Positions 33,880-45,489 of a DNA stretch of 64,000 bases are shown piece by piece. The DNA lies in assembly GCA_033032175.1 (NCBI GenBank), contig CM065308.1:20517590-20581589 (forward strand). The letters are read 5' to 3'. The notes under the pieces were generated by a model that was given only the letters and a program-made list of their open reading frames with translations, was not told the DNA's origin and ran no database searches. The translations under genes were made by a program, and so were the position numbers. The stretch comes from Saturnia japonica. Lineage: Eukaryota; Arthropoda; Insecta; Lepidoptera; Saturniidae. Position 1 is the first letter of the stretch; each line of letters opens with the position of its first letter.

Positions 33880-33881
33880 TA

Positions 33882-35299
33882 TTATATTGTATTATTTTAA
33901 GATGTTATGTAGGTAGAATTTTTATGAGATACTTAAGTACCTACTGTATTTGTTTTTACTAGTTTTTCACCCATGGTTTACGTTTGTATTAATTTTATTA
34001 TTATTGTATTTATATGATAAATGTATTTTTCAATAAACAAGTCAATTTTGTAGGTAAGAATGCGTAACTTTGCCTAGTTTTTGCACTTTTTGACGAATAA
34101 AACGAAAACCTACAAAATATTTTAAACTTTTCGGAGTTATAAATGTTTTCAGCTGTTTTGGCGGTGTATATTATTTTCCAATAGTTCACAATAACTATAA
34201 AGATATACTTAATTATTTCAAATGTTAGGCAAAGTTGTGTTGCAAAACTACAACATTGCCTACGTCAGTAACATAGACTAAAATGGTATGATTGTACTGT
34301 TTCTTACAATAAAAGATGCCTTATTCTCAATTAAATACATACCATTTTCGAATAACTGTCATTGATTATTTTAAATAGCATTCACCTTGCTAGGCAATGT
34401 TCCATATAGAGTTTTTCTTATTCTCATACATAATATACCTACCCATTCACGCATAGGGCTGCCATAGCTTACTTAAAAAAGGAACAAATTACTTATCTAC
34501 AACATAGACTGAATAATTTTGTAATATTCTAAACATATTGACTTATATTCATATTATAATATGAAGAAAGTCTAAATAACAAAACCCCATTGTAAATATT
34601 AAAAAATTAGAAAATTGTGCATTACCGTAAGTAGAAAAAGTAAACAAGTTTTGAAAATTATCAACTACATCCAATTATAATTTTACAAATCATCTAGTTT
34701 GGCATGAAACATTTTTTTATTAAATAATAATGATTAGATTTTATAAATTACATCGGAAATAATTATATAACCGATTAAACACGCGGGTCATTTAAATTAA
34801 TGTGATGGTAGCCATTTCAACTATAAAATACCAGTAAGTACACCTACAAAGTATATATTACTAAAACCTAACAATCTTTAGTAATGTTGAATTTGGATTA
34901 AAAACTGACATCCCTAACTTAGGCCATGTTAGGCACAACAAAAAAGAAATCAAGTGTTAACTTTGCCTAAACACATTTTTCTCGTAAAAAAGCCCCCCGT
35001 AATAGTTATTATTGTTAGTAAATTAAAAACCAAACATAAAATAATATACTAAACGGCGAGAAAATTAGAGTATTTCTCAACTTATTGAAAAAGTTTTGAA
35101 TGCAATCACAACACCGCCTCTCCCACGGTAACATTGAGAGTGAACCGACGTAACGTTCAATGCAATTCTGTTGTGACCGTAGATTCATCGTTTTGTCAGA
35201 TAATATTTCAAAAAACTACTTAGACTTTGGTTTTGCCTAATGAAATTTGTATTTTAAGCAAAGTTGAAACTGGTAGGTGAAGTTGCGCAGTTTTACCAG
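33882..35299. other. A/T-rich region with recurring TTTGCCTA motif
   Basis: No gene. AACTTTGCCTA occurs at 34066-34076 and 34959-34969, its complement TAGGCAAAGTT at 34226-34236, and TTTTGCCTAA again near 35232. These may be parts of a decayed inverted or tandem repeat that I could not delimit. Confidence 0.35.
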
Positions 35300-36229
35300 T
35301 AAAACCTCTTTAAACGTTACGTAACACCCAAGAAATCATGCCAGCATGATAGCTTTTATACGCCAAGAACACCTGATGATGCACATCCACCTGTCTTGAA
35401 AACACTACAATATGAACTCACTTTAACAACACTGACTACAGCAATGCGCTTCTGCGTACAAACCAACAAAGTAACAAAGAAAACAGAATAAAAATGTCGT
35501 ACCAATACAGTCGAGGGATTCTCCGTAAAACTTAAACGTAAAGGGTTGCCAAATGTGGAGAACTAAATAAAAATAACGTACAATACAATCGTGGGATTCC
35601 CCGTAAAACATAAACGAAAAGGGTTGCGAACTTGGGAAATTTGAATTGCCTAGTTGTTGCGACATCCCTTTTCCCTTTCTAATTTCTCCAATTCCTTGGG
35701 GGCACAATTGTATTTAAAATACGCGCGCAAATCTGCCGCGCATTTCTTCGTAAACCGAGAACGGTGTAATGGCCGCCGCGGAACTGCAGTGACACACACG
35801 CTCTGCATAATTTCGTTGTAAATTAATTATAACTATCGGAAAGCTGGTGAAATACGTCTTTCTAGTGCTCTAGAAGTGTTTTAGACTGTTCAAGACGTGT
35901 GAGGAAGTTCAGGGTGCACCCTCGGATCGTGGCAGATACAACCAGGATACGTGGTAAGTCCCCCTACTGCTCCTTTCTAAGTCTTTCCAGTCGTCGCATC
36001 CTCTTGGTTGTGATTAACTTGTATTCTAGCATCCTACGAACAGATGTTTGAAATAGCTAGCTTGCTCTGGTAAGCGGCCAGTATCATCCACTAGTTTTAT
36101 ATTGAAAAAAAAAAAAAAATGTTATGTAACGTGTTGTTCGAACCCCCTCCCGCCCTTGTAACGCATCGTAACGTTTTACAAGACCCCAAATTAAATTACT
36201 TAATACTTGAACACCCCCTAAACAGTGAG
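35300..36229. mobile_element. Second copy of the 46914-47329 MITE family, interrupted
   Basis: Left part 35305-35660 shares ACGTTACGTAACACCCAAG, TATGAACTCACTTTAACAAC, ACACTGACTACAGC and AGTCGAGGGATTC with the MITE at 46914. Right part 36105-36225 shares GTTGTTCGAACCCCCTCCCG and CAAGACCCC. About 450 bases of unrelated GC-richer DNA (35664-36104) separate them. A short internal duplication of the GGGATTCCCCGTAAAAC block is present. Confidence 0.6.
35690..35957 (+). other. GC-rich island ending in a strong splice-donor-like site
   Basis: TACGCGCGCAAATCTGCCGC and ATGGCCGCCGCGGAACTGCA give high GC locally, ending CGTG|GTAAGT with the donor at about 35954. It could be a promoter plus non-coding first exon of the downstream GMC gene, or foreign DNA carried in the MITE. 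No transcript evidence exists here. The ORF after ATGGCC stops after five codons. Confidence 0.3.
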
Positions 36230-38354
36230 GTACCTACGTAATTTATGTGAAAAAAGCTATCGGGAGAAAGTTACAATTCAATAAAACTCACTTCTTGGTG
36301 CACATTGATGATTATACTGTTTGGTGCTAAAATTACAAGTCTGGAACAGTCCACAAGGAATAAACGTCTTCCGAAAAATAATGTTTCCCGTAAAAAAGTT
36401 GTTTTCTCCTTTTCTACCCTTAGGGTCAACCCCAAATAACGCCAATATACTCGGGATATATTTCAGTAATTGTGTCAAAATGTAACATTTCTAAAGATAA
36501 CCCTTCAAAAAAGAAAAGTTTAACTAAGATTTTTTTCAAGAATTACATAAACTATAACTATAATCTCTGTGGGTACAACCTACTTCATGTTTAAATGAAC
36601 CCAATAGATGACTTTGTACTGTTTTCTTGATGACCCAACATTATGATAATAGCAACCTAGTGAATAATCTATGTTCTGTCTCTTTGTTCCTGAAATAGTT
36701 ATAATATAATCCACGATTAACATTAGAAAGATCGTATTCACAAAATGCTTATGCGTAAACAGATAAAATCAATATGGAAATCTGTAGAATGTTCTCCGGA
36801 ATGATGACAATCATTAGCTTTATGTAACGCGTTTGAAATATGAAGACAAATATTAGGGTGCCATTTTGTTTTTAATTCTATAGATTCATTGCATCTAGAC
36901 ATGGAAATTATAATGCATCAGTGCTATTTTTCATATGAAAACAATAATACACGTGCTATATTTAATCCAAAAAACCTGCTACATATGATAAAGTATTTGT
37001 TCACTTGACTCAAATACAAGTCGCAGGATTCGTACTCCTACTATATATCGTAGGTTAATACGAATTCACTTCACTTAAATTTAACTCTCGAAAGTCATAT
37101 GCCTAGCATATTATATCGCATAATCATATGAGTTCACTTCACTGCATAGCAAATCGTAGAAAACGCTGTTTTTCACTTTACTTCTAGAGTCACTTTATTT
37201 CTTTGATCTTTCCATTTTGTGATGAAGAGGCCTTTGTTTTTTTGTTAATTTGTTGCCGGTATGGAATTCAGTTATCGCAGGTGAAATAACAAAGATAAAA
37301 AATATAATTTAATAGATTTAAAAATATTTCCAAATAGCAATCATTTCCATACCTAATTGCATCGCACAGCGTTTTATATGCCTTTTTATATATTTAACAG
37401 GTAGACTAGGTCATTTAAAAGCTTATAGTTCAAATCTAATAAAATTTATTTTCAGTACTTTAGGAGGTATAATTTTTTTGTCACCTTTTTAAAGCAGTCA
37501 TTATATGATAAATCGGTACCTACATCCTATAAATTAAAAATCATTATCCTCGGTACTTAACACAACGAAATACAGTAAAATACACAAAATACATCAAACT
37601 GAGCATTGTAACATACAACCTCACGAAGATTTTAGGGATTCCTATAAAATTAAAATAAATAAAATTCTACAATAACTTTTCTTGTCACTTTCGCGTATTG
37701 TTATATTTAGAAAATTCTCAACACCAATGAAAATATATACTCGAATGAATACTCGATAGAATTGGATAAAGCTCTAGAAATGATCCAAATCATCAATTTC
37801 TTACTATCGGTACCTTTATTTTTGTTAGCATATTATCATAATGCCTTCGTGATCTCAATCTGGTAAATGGGGTTTGTCAGGCCTGTATGATCAAAATCCT
37901 TGTGTTATTCGTTCTCCTTGAGCCAGAGGTTACACGAACGTCTTGTATTCTTAGTGTAATCCTTTGGACCGACTAAGGTAAAAGGGAAACGCGAATCTAA
38001 GACCAACTGAAGTTTTTGCATTGGTAAATTTTAGATTCGCTTAGAATGAGACATCGTGAACATGCTATTATGGTGATAGGGCATTTTCTAAAGTCCGCCT
38101 GGCTAGCTACTACCCTCAAGTTGATAATCTGTCGCCAAGCACCTATAGGTGTATTTCGATAGCTGCACTTGAAGGCCATCCCCCCACTATAAGGCTTAGC
38201 GTGTTACTATCTTGAGCTGCATAAATCGAATCAGGAGTTGGAGCTGAAAGCAGAACTTCTCATTCGTTAAGCCTTTTTAATTATAGTACTTCTACAACTC
38301 TACTTAAAATAGTATAAACTTCGATATCAATTTAATTTCTTACGAAATTTTCAG
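36230..38354. other. Region between the GC-rich island and the GMC gene
   Basis: The missing N-terminal exon of the GMC gene should lie here or further upstream. I found no ATG-led segment with a signal peptide and a donor in the right phase (one base left over). Otherwise A/T-rich with no named repeat. Confidence 0.4.
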
Positions 38355-41010
38355 ATGGGCAAGCGTTCGATTTTATCATAGTTGGAGCTGGTTCGGCCGG
38401 ATGTGTACTCGCAAACAGACTTACGGAAGTGGCCGATTGGACTGTACTGCTCGTAGAAGCTGGAGACGATCCACTTAGCATCGTTGATGTAATTAATTAT
38501 AGTTTATTTTAAAACCGATAATAAATAATCTTACACTTGTCATAATTTACTACTTTTTGGGATTACAACGCAATCGTGATGATATATTATATATAGGTAC
38601 TTACTAATGAACTTGCATTATACAAATCATAGTATCTACTTGTTCGAAACATTCTTCTTCAGAACTAGTCTTGTTTTAAATATTGGTACTGTTTCTCCGG
38701 CTGCTGAAGCTTGCTATCAGCTCATTGTACCTCGGTTTGTTCTAGTGTTTTTACTCCCTTCATTGTGCCGGTAGAATTTGTATAAAATATTACATAAGTA
38801 ATGAAAGTAGTGATTTTCAAAAAACTAGAGGAAAAGAATTTCACTCCCTTTGATAAGACTCCTAATTATTATGGTCAGAAGACCCAAAGATTTCACTTCG
38901 ATATAATGATTTCTACAACATTAATAAAAGCTTATGTAATGCAGTCATGAATCTACCTACAATATGTTTTTTATGCCCACGGAGTAAAATAACGTTCATG
39001 TGTTGCAAATTTATTGTGTTTTTAAAATAGTGATGACACCGATCGGAACTAACTGTAAAACCTTACGAATAATGTACGTATGGAGATGTTTTCCTGAAGA
39101 AGAAAAAAACATTGAACCCTCCAAATGAGAAAGTCGAATAAGGGAGACAAAATGGCATCAACGGTCAACCGAGACGTTTTTTTTTCTCCTTTTTTTTGTA
39201 ATTATGTAATAATAATATTAAATTATCGAGTATGTTAAATAATAAACAATATTTTAACTGATAAGTAAAAAGCCCTCAATTCAGTATGTTTTTAAAATCT
39301 TACGATTGAAATAATTGTTACGGAAAATATTTGGTAGCACAACACAAAAAAATGTGACAACATTATTTTCAAGTTTGACATTAGTGATTGTCAATTTACT
39401 CCGTCGGACTAAATAACGCAACTTCATAGGAGTAATTTCCATATCTTTTTTAGAATCCTGGTATATCATCTATACTATCAAATTCATTACCAAACTGGGA
39501 CTACTACACAGTCAATGATGGATACTCCAGCCAGGCAAGGAAAACTAGAAATATTCGTCAAATTATGGGTAAAATGATTGGAGGTTCGAGTGCACTTAAC
39601 TACATGTTCTATGTAAGAGGGAATAAGGCAGATTATGAAAACTGGGTCAATCTTGGCAACGATGGTTGGGATTGGAAAACTGTAACAAACTACTTTAAAA
39701 AAAGTGAACGATTGAATGTGGAAGTCATTATGAAAAGTGAGACAGCAATTCTGCACGGTACTACAGGATATCTTGGTGTTACCAACCAACCATGGAACAG
39801 CAATAAAGATGCATTTTTCGAAGCTGTCAAAGAGATGGGTCATGACATTCATATAGACACGAACGGATTTCAACAAATGGGATATTCTTCTCCCCAGTTC
39901 ACAGTATATAATGGAGAACGTCAGAGTACAGCATCCGCTTTTATAAAACCTATTAAGCATCGACCAAATTTGTATATTATGAAAAATAACATAGCTAGAA
40001 AAATACTTTTTGATGACAAAAGAGCGATCGGTGTCGAAATACAAAGACCTGAGGGAATAACTAACGTTTATGCCAAAAGAGAGGTTATTTTATCTGCTGG
40101 AGCAATAAATAGTCCGCAACTTTTAATGCTCTCTGGTGTAGGTCCAAAAGAACACTTGGAGGAAATGCAAATTAACGTAGTCTTAGACTCACCCAACGTA
40201 GGTGAAAATTTACAAGATCATATTATGGCTCCATTCATGTTCACTGCTTTGGAAAGCATGTCGTCAATTATTTACAATTTGCAATTGCTTAACAGTTTTG
40301 ATAACTTCCCGATGCCGGCAGTTGTAGGATTTGCAACACTTAATAAATCACAAAGCTACCCTGATTATCAAGCCACCGTGGTGACGTCACCGACCGCTTC
40401 TCCCTTTCCTACGATAATTTGTTCTCAATTGTTTATGTTAGATGATCACATATGTATGGCCATGTCTCGCGGTAATAAATGGAAAGAAAGTATTTTTGGT
40501 TTGATAAGCTATTTGCATCCGGAGTCGAGAGGAAAAGTTAAATTGAGTAGTCCTGATCCACTAGCTAAACCTATAATTCAAACGGGTTTTTTTAAGAGCA
40601 ACAACGACTTGACGAAATTCACCCGATGTTTAGAAGACTTCTTGAGTGTCGTGAATAGTAGCATTTATAAAATTTTGGATTCGCAGATTGTGGATTTAAA
40701 AGTGAACCAGTGTGCGGAGTTGCCTTTTGGTAGTCACGAATATTGGAAGTGTTACGTTTTGAATACGGCAAGCACGCAGTTTCACCCAGTTGGCACCTGC
40801 GCGATGGGACCTGAAGGTCAAAGTGTCGTGGACACGAGGTTAAGAGTGCACGGTTTGAAAGGTTTACGAGTGGTTGACGCCAGCGTCATGCCTACGATTG
40901 TCAGCGGTAATACCAACGCACCCGTTATTATGATTGCCGAAAAAGCCTCCGATATGATTAAAGTCGACAATGGACTATTTGAAAACGGCTGTGATATAAA
41001 CATACATTAA
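38355..41010 (+). CDS. GMC oxidoreductase (glucose dehydrogenase [FAD, quinone]-like), 5' exon missing
   Basis: Exons 38355-38488 and 39454-41010 join in phase (D|N in VDNPG) into about 562 residues; family members are usually around 600-630. Exon 1 here carries the FAD-binding Rossmann motif [14 protein letters not shown] and the ribose-binding acidic end LLVEAGDD. Exon 2 carries [18 protein letters not shown] (GMC signature 1), [18 protein letters not shown] (signature 2), [10 protein letters not shown] with the catalytic His, and the C-terminal [18 protein letters not shown]. Insect members oxidise sugars, ecdysone or similar alcohols using FAD, often after secretion; the substrate here is unknown. 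The first visible exon begins in phase 1 after TTTTCAG, so an upstream exon with start codon and probably a signal peptide exists outside what I could identify. The gene appears intact and stands alone, though insect GMC genes often cluster. Confidence 0.9.
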
Positions 41011-41084
41011 ACATCATCGACTAGTTGGACCTATTAAAAATTATTTCACTCCCACTACTCTTATGCCACAATATTACAAGACAT

Positions 41085-41900
41085 ATCACTTATCAAAATC
41101 AAAATAAAAATAATCTTCATTCAATTTAGGCCCTAAGAAGGCATTCATGAACGTCAAAACACTGCTGCCGGTTCGGAAAATATCCGAACACATCGAGAAG
41201 AACCGATAAGAAACTCGATCGGGTTTGTTTTTTTTCCGACTATACAATAGTGTTAATATAAAACATTAATATTAATTTAGTTGATGCACAGAGAGGGAGT
41301 CACTTCCAGACATAACTATCATTCACATAATGATCCACCCTATAATAACCTTTTGACGGTAAAAGTTGGTTGACATGGTCCTTGAACTTGTTTTCCGGTT
41401 GTTGTTGGATCTTATTATAAACCTGACACTATTACCTAAAAAACTTTTATTGGACCTACCTAGTCTAAAACACGGTACGACTAATTTATCTCCATTTCTA
41501 TTATTAACATTTTGCTGATCTTTGACAAAATCTAACTTGACTAAGTTTTTACCAATATATATATTATTAAGTTATCAAGGATGTATTGGGAGGGCAAAGT
41601 TAAGATATTATATTCCTGAAATTTGTTCTTTAGTGATTCACGGGGTTTTATGTTGTAAATTGAACGAATTGCCCGTTTTTGTAACTTCTACCTCAGCTGC
41701 TGAACCCCATAGCAAAATACCGTAAGACATTAAGCTATGAAAGTAAGCGAAGTAGACTAACCTAGCGGTGACAATATGTGTTAACTGGCGAATCTTACGT
41801 ACCTACTGCAAATGCAGCAGAGCTTAATCTCCCCGCCAAGGTTTTAATGTGCGGGCCGCATTGTAATTTTGAATCAAGTGTAATACCCAAGAAAATAGTA
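41085..41900 (-). pseudogene. LINE 3' fragment (RT thumb region and C-terminus)
   Basis: Minus-strand reading: LGITLDSKLQCGPHIKTLAG, SSAAFAVRKI, ARLVYFAYFHSLMSYGILLW, then stops, LVVPCFRLGRS, and a C-terminal GSDSLSVHQL. This is the YFAYFHS..YGILLWG block that follows the reverse transcriptase in many insect LINEs. It abuts the 3' end of the GMC gene with an A-rich tail at about 41085-41115. The clade is not resolved. Confidence 0.75.
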
Positions 41901-42189
41901 CTAACATAATACATAATAACATAAAACTTATAATTGTAACATAGTACCTATTGATACCATGGTATTTAAGCTCGTTAGCATAGATGATCCGACCACGATC
42001 TCTGGTACTACCGATTCGATTCTGATTTTTTTTTTTCAATGACGGGAAGCAATAGTCAAACTAATGATTATTTGTTATTATTCAGTTTTATATTGTAATT
42101 AACGTAAAAAAGCCGCGGGCGGTTGCTAGTGTTAAATAAATTTCGTTTCCTAACATTTAATTTAGTGGAAATCATTGATATAATAGAGA

Positions 42190-42470
42190 CGACCCAAACA
42201 TTTTTGGCGAGAATAAACCGTACAGTCTTCGATGGCTCGGTCATATTGAGAGAATGGGAGTGAATGGAACGACCAAAAAAGCGTAATTGGACGAAGTCCC
42301 GACGGAAGTCCTAGGTACCTACAGATGTTTGGACGCTGCTGTAGAACTTCGAGCAGATGAGTGGCGTGATATGGCATAATGTAGACAAAGATGGCATCTT
42401 AGTGTCGAAGGCCAAGACCCACTTTGGAGTCACTGCGCCATTATAGTTAGCTAGCTTCAAGCATTTATTT
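42190..42470 (+). pseudogene. LINE ORF2 C-terminal fragment
   Basis: Plus strand reads SLRWLGHIERMG, then (after stops) ELRADEWRDMA and GQDPLW. The RWLGHIERM and W..A..R..W pattern is the C-terminal tail shared by many lepidopteran RTE/R1-like LINE proteins. Several stops. No RT domain remains. Confidence 0.6.
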
Positions 42471-42479
42471 GGTGCTTCT

Positions 42480-43759
42480 TAAAAATATTTAGTCATTTTG
42501 AAGAAAATCATTAAGGTCCTGTATTTACCACAAAAACTGTAACTGATAATGATCCCAAAGTGAGAATCAAAGAATATAAAATATTTAAAGTGTTTTACCT
42601 AATAACGTGACTTTTATTTTAATCACCTTAAAAACCTTTTATTAATAACCGTTGAATGTTTACATTTAAAAAAATCGTATGTATCTACATATGTAAACCA
42701 CGCACGTAAGAAGTAATACAGCTTTCATTAAAGAGAACTAGTTGCCAACTTAGGAAGAAGAAGAAGAAAATGATGAAGTTAGTTTATAAATGATAATAAT
42801 TGAAATTAATTTTAAAGCCTTTTTAATTCCGAAAAAATAACTGTAAGATTTACAAATAAACAATGCGTGTTAATAATATGTCATACAAAATTATTCCGAA
42901 AAAATATCGAATATGTATAATTAATATCTTTTATTGCCGAGGTACATATTTCGGTAATATTTGCATATGAAAATATTACAATTATACGCGATTGAGGAGA
43001 TATCATACACCTGTCATTTGTCTTTGGATTTTCCATACAATTTTTGACATTCACCATACATTTGTCGTCGTCAAAGTGACAATTTTTTTTTATATTTTGG
43101 CTTTCTACCTATGCAGGCAATTTTGCTAATGTCAAGTGTGACAAATAAACATAATGTGATGGAAAAATTATCTAACATTTATACAGTTACCCGTAAATAG
43201 TTGAAAATAACGAAAATATATAGAAGTTATGGATTTTATCGATCTGAATGTTACAGATAGAGTACATTGGCGATATTAACTTATTATAAATGTGAACAGT
43301 CATTAAAATATAACAATTACTCAGTCTTTGAAGACATCTGAAGTTCCTTTCAAAATTGAATGATAATTTATATTAATTTATACAAACGACGACTCAAAAA
43401 CTGATCAAGTGTATTAGAACGTACTTATGTTAAAGTGAAAAGTTAAATCTTAATTTTACAATAAATACATTTTTTTTAACATGCAACATTTTAAACATTT
43501 AATGTAAATGATAATTAATCTTTCTCTTTTACTTTAGGTAACATTTCCAGGTTACAGTTTTGTATAAATGTACAACAATTACATTGCGATATGTAATAAA
43601 ATTTTAAAAAAAATCTCAAACCAAAATGTAGATTCGGAAGAAAGATGTTGTACAATGTGAGTAGTACAAAAAAAGAAAAAATTTATTATGGAGCCCAAGA
43701 GAACCGGAGTGACATGATTGCTTTTATCGATAAATTGACCTATTAACATATTCATAACT
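42480..43759. other. A/T-rich intergenic DNA
   Basis: No gene. ATGTCAAGTGTGACAA at 43129-43144, with AGGCAATTTTGCTA upstream, repeats the sequence around 1150-1182. Nothing else is supported. Confidence 0.35.
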
Positions 43760-43889
43760 GATACCCCCCGCTCCCGGTTATTTAGAAGACAATAATACTT
43801 ATTTTGGGTGATAAGTTAGACAATTAAACTCTTGGTGAATTTTTATGCCTTTTAAGAACTACAATTATCTAGTACATGAATTTGATATA

Positions 43890-45478
43890 CACTCATCAAA
43901 AAAGTCTAAGCAACATGTACTAATTTAAATTTTAGGATGGTTCTTCACATTATAACGTTGTATTTTATTTTTAAAATAATATCTTTAGGGTTCTATAATG
44001 TAAAAATAACAGCTGTTGTCTTTATAAGTTCTTTTAATAACAGAAATGAACAATATTAGAATATACTGTAGAAACTAAGATACATAAACTTTTTTCTTAC
44101 AAAATTAAATTTCTAAAGAAAATGTATTTATTGTGAAAGAATAGAACAATTTAATACAAAGTATGGGCTCCTCTGCTATTCAGAACTTGTCAGCAACGAT
44201 TATTCATTGAATTACTGAGACTGTTTATGTCATCTTGCGGTATTCGCTCCCAATGGAATTGTAGCAAATCCTTCAGCTGTTGGGTTGTTGTCGCTCCGTC
44301 CAAGTCCTTCAAAACACGTCTCTGGAGCATGTCCCATGCGTGCTCGATGGGGTTGAGATCTGGCGATTGTGCAGGCCAGGGCAATACCCGGATGTTCTCC
44401 GTTGCAAAGTATTCACTGGTTCGCCGAGCTGTATGTGAACGCGCATTGTCATGCATTAACCTAAAATCGGAGCCAAAGGTTTGTGCAAATGGGTAGACAT
44501 AAGGTCTGAGAATATCCTCAATGTAATTTTCAGCATTCATGTTTCCATTAACTAAAACGAGCTCAGTTCGCCTGTTCTTCATAATACCCGCCCATAACAT
44601 AACTGTTGAGCCGCTGTATGGATGAACTTCCTGAACGCACCTGAGCCTTTCAGTATTTCCGTGCCGTCGATACACTCGCACCCTTCTTGTATCAGGCTTA
44701 AACCCGAATTGCAACTCATCGGAAAACATAATTTTATCCCATTGTTCCTGGGTCCATGTTATGCGATCTCTACACCATTCATATCGACGAGCGCGATTCC
44801 CGTGACGTATCGGTGGGCACCTGATTGGGCGTCGAGCTCGTAGGCCGTACTCATGCAGTCGATTTCGCACAGTTTGAGGACTTACATCAACACCACTTGA
44901 AATTTGTAGCCTCAAACTTATCTCTCGAGCGGTTAACATCGGCTGGCGTCTTGCAGTCAGTTGTATGTACCGGTCTTGCCGAGTGGTTGTACTCCTTTTA
45001 CGGCCTGGATGCTGTTCAGCGGGTTCTCCTGTATTATTGTAGCGCTGCCAAAGACGACAAATAACACTTCTATGAATGCCAAAATGTCGAGATACCTGAG
45101 ATTGATTACTTCCCGCTTGCAACATCCCTACAGCTCTTTGCATTTCATCTGCCATCAAATGACGTCGCTTCATGACGTAAAGAATATCTAACAATTCAAT
45201 TTTGTCGCTAACTTTATTTAAATGGTTGGTAAAATTATAAAATCAAGACTAAACGTAGCAATTAAAACGCACTTAAATTCAAACAAATTCGCAGTCATTT
45301 GAATTTTATGAAAAAACAAAACATAATCAATTTTTTTTTTACAAAAGCCAGTATGTCATCAATAACAAAAAAGTTTACTTACCCACGCACTTTGTTTGAG
45401 TAAATATTTAGAGATTAATTAATATAAATGGAAAAATTTGTAATATCACGCATGTTGCTTAGACTTTTTTGATGTGTG
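43890..45478 (-). mobile_element. Complete Tc1-type transposon (DD34E), apparently intact
   Basis: Ends (with TA) are TACACTCATCAAAAAAGTCT at 43888-43907 and its complement AGACTTTTTTGATGTGTGTA at 45461-45480. The 30-base inverted repeats differ at one position. TA flanks both sides. The single transposase frame is uninterrupted. Confidence 0.93.
44190..45173 (-). CDS. Tc1 transposase, DD34E, 327 residues, intact
   Basis: Cut-and-paste transposase of the Tc1 family. The first ATG in frame is at 45173 (MKRRHLMADEM); the frame extends seven codons further upstream without a Met. The N-terminal paired-like double HTH is seen in VGMLQAGSNQSQVSRHFGIH and SPQTVRNRLHEYGL, with GRKRST in the linker as an AT-hook-like segment. 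DDE residues: D in MFSDELQF, D in MHDNARSHTA and E in NPIEHAWDML, with 34 residues between the last two. The length is close to the ~340 usual for Tc1. No stop or frameshift. Both ends and coding region look undamaged, so it could be active. Confidence 0.93.
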   Translation of the reverse strand: MKRRHLMADEMQRAVGMLQAGSNQSQVSRHFGIHRSVICRLWQRYNNTGEPAEQHPGRKRSTTTRQDRYIQLTARRQPMLTAREISLRLQISSGVDVSPQTVRNRLHEYGLRARRPIRCPPIRHGNRARRYEWCRDRITWTQEQWDKIMFSDELQFGFKPDTRRVRVYRRHGNTERLRCVQEVHPYSGSTVMLWAGIMKNRRTELVLVNGNMNAENYIEDILRPYVYPFAQTFGSDFRLMHDNARSHTARRTSEYFATENIRVLPWPAQSPDLNPIEHAWDMLQRRVLKDLDGATTTQQLKDLLQFHWERIPQDDINSLSNSMNNRC

Positions 45479-45489
45479 TATCTCATATG

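Noticed and set aside
36057..36075. Candidate GMC start exon ending CTCTG|GTAAGC
   Set aside because: Joining it to 38355 creates an immediate TGA stop.
37261..37290. Candidate first exon of the GMC gene (ATGGAATTC.. CGCAG|GTGAAA)
   Set aside because: It leaves two bases before the donor, while the next exon needs one. It encodes only six residues and no signal peptide.
39487..40044. 185-codon minus-strand frame opposite the GMC gene
   Set aside because: It lies wholly antisense to well-conserved GMC coding sequence and has no domain.
44227..45191. Antisense frames over the Tc1 transposase
   Set aside because: They are shadows of the intact transposase on the other strand.
45174..45194. 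Seven extra codons upstream of the Tc1 transposase ATG
   Set aside because: They begin with TTG, not ATG. Tc1 proteins start near MKRRxL-type sequence, so 45173 is the better start.
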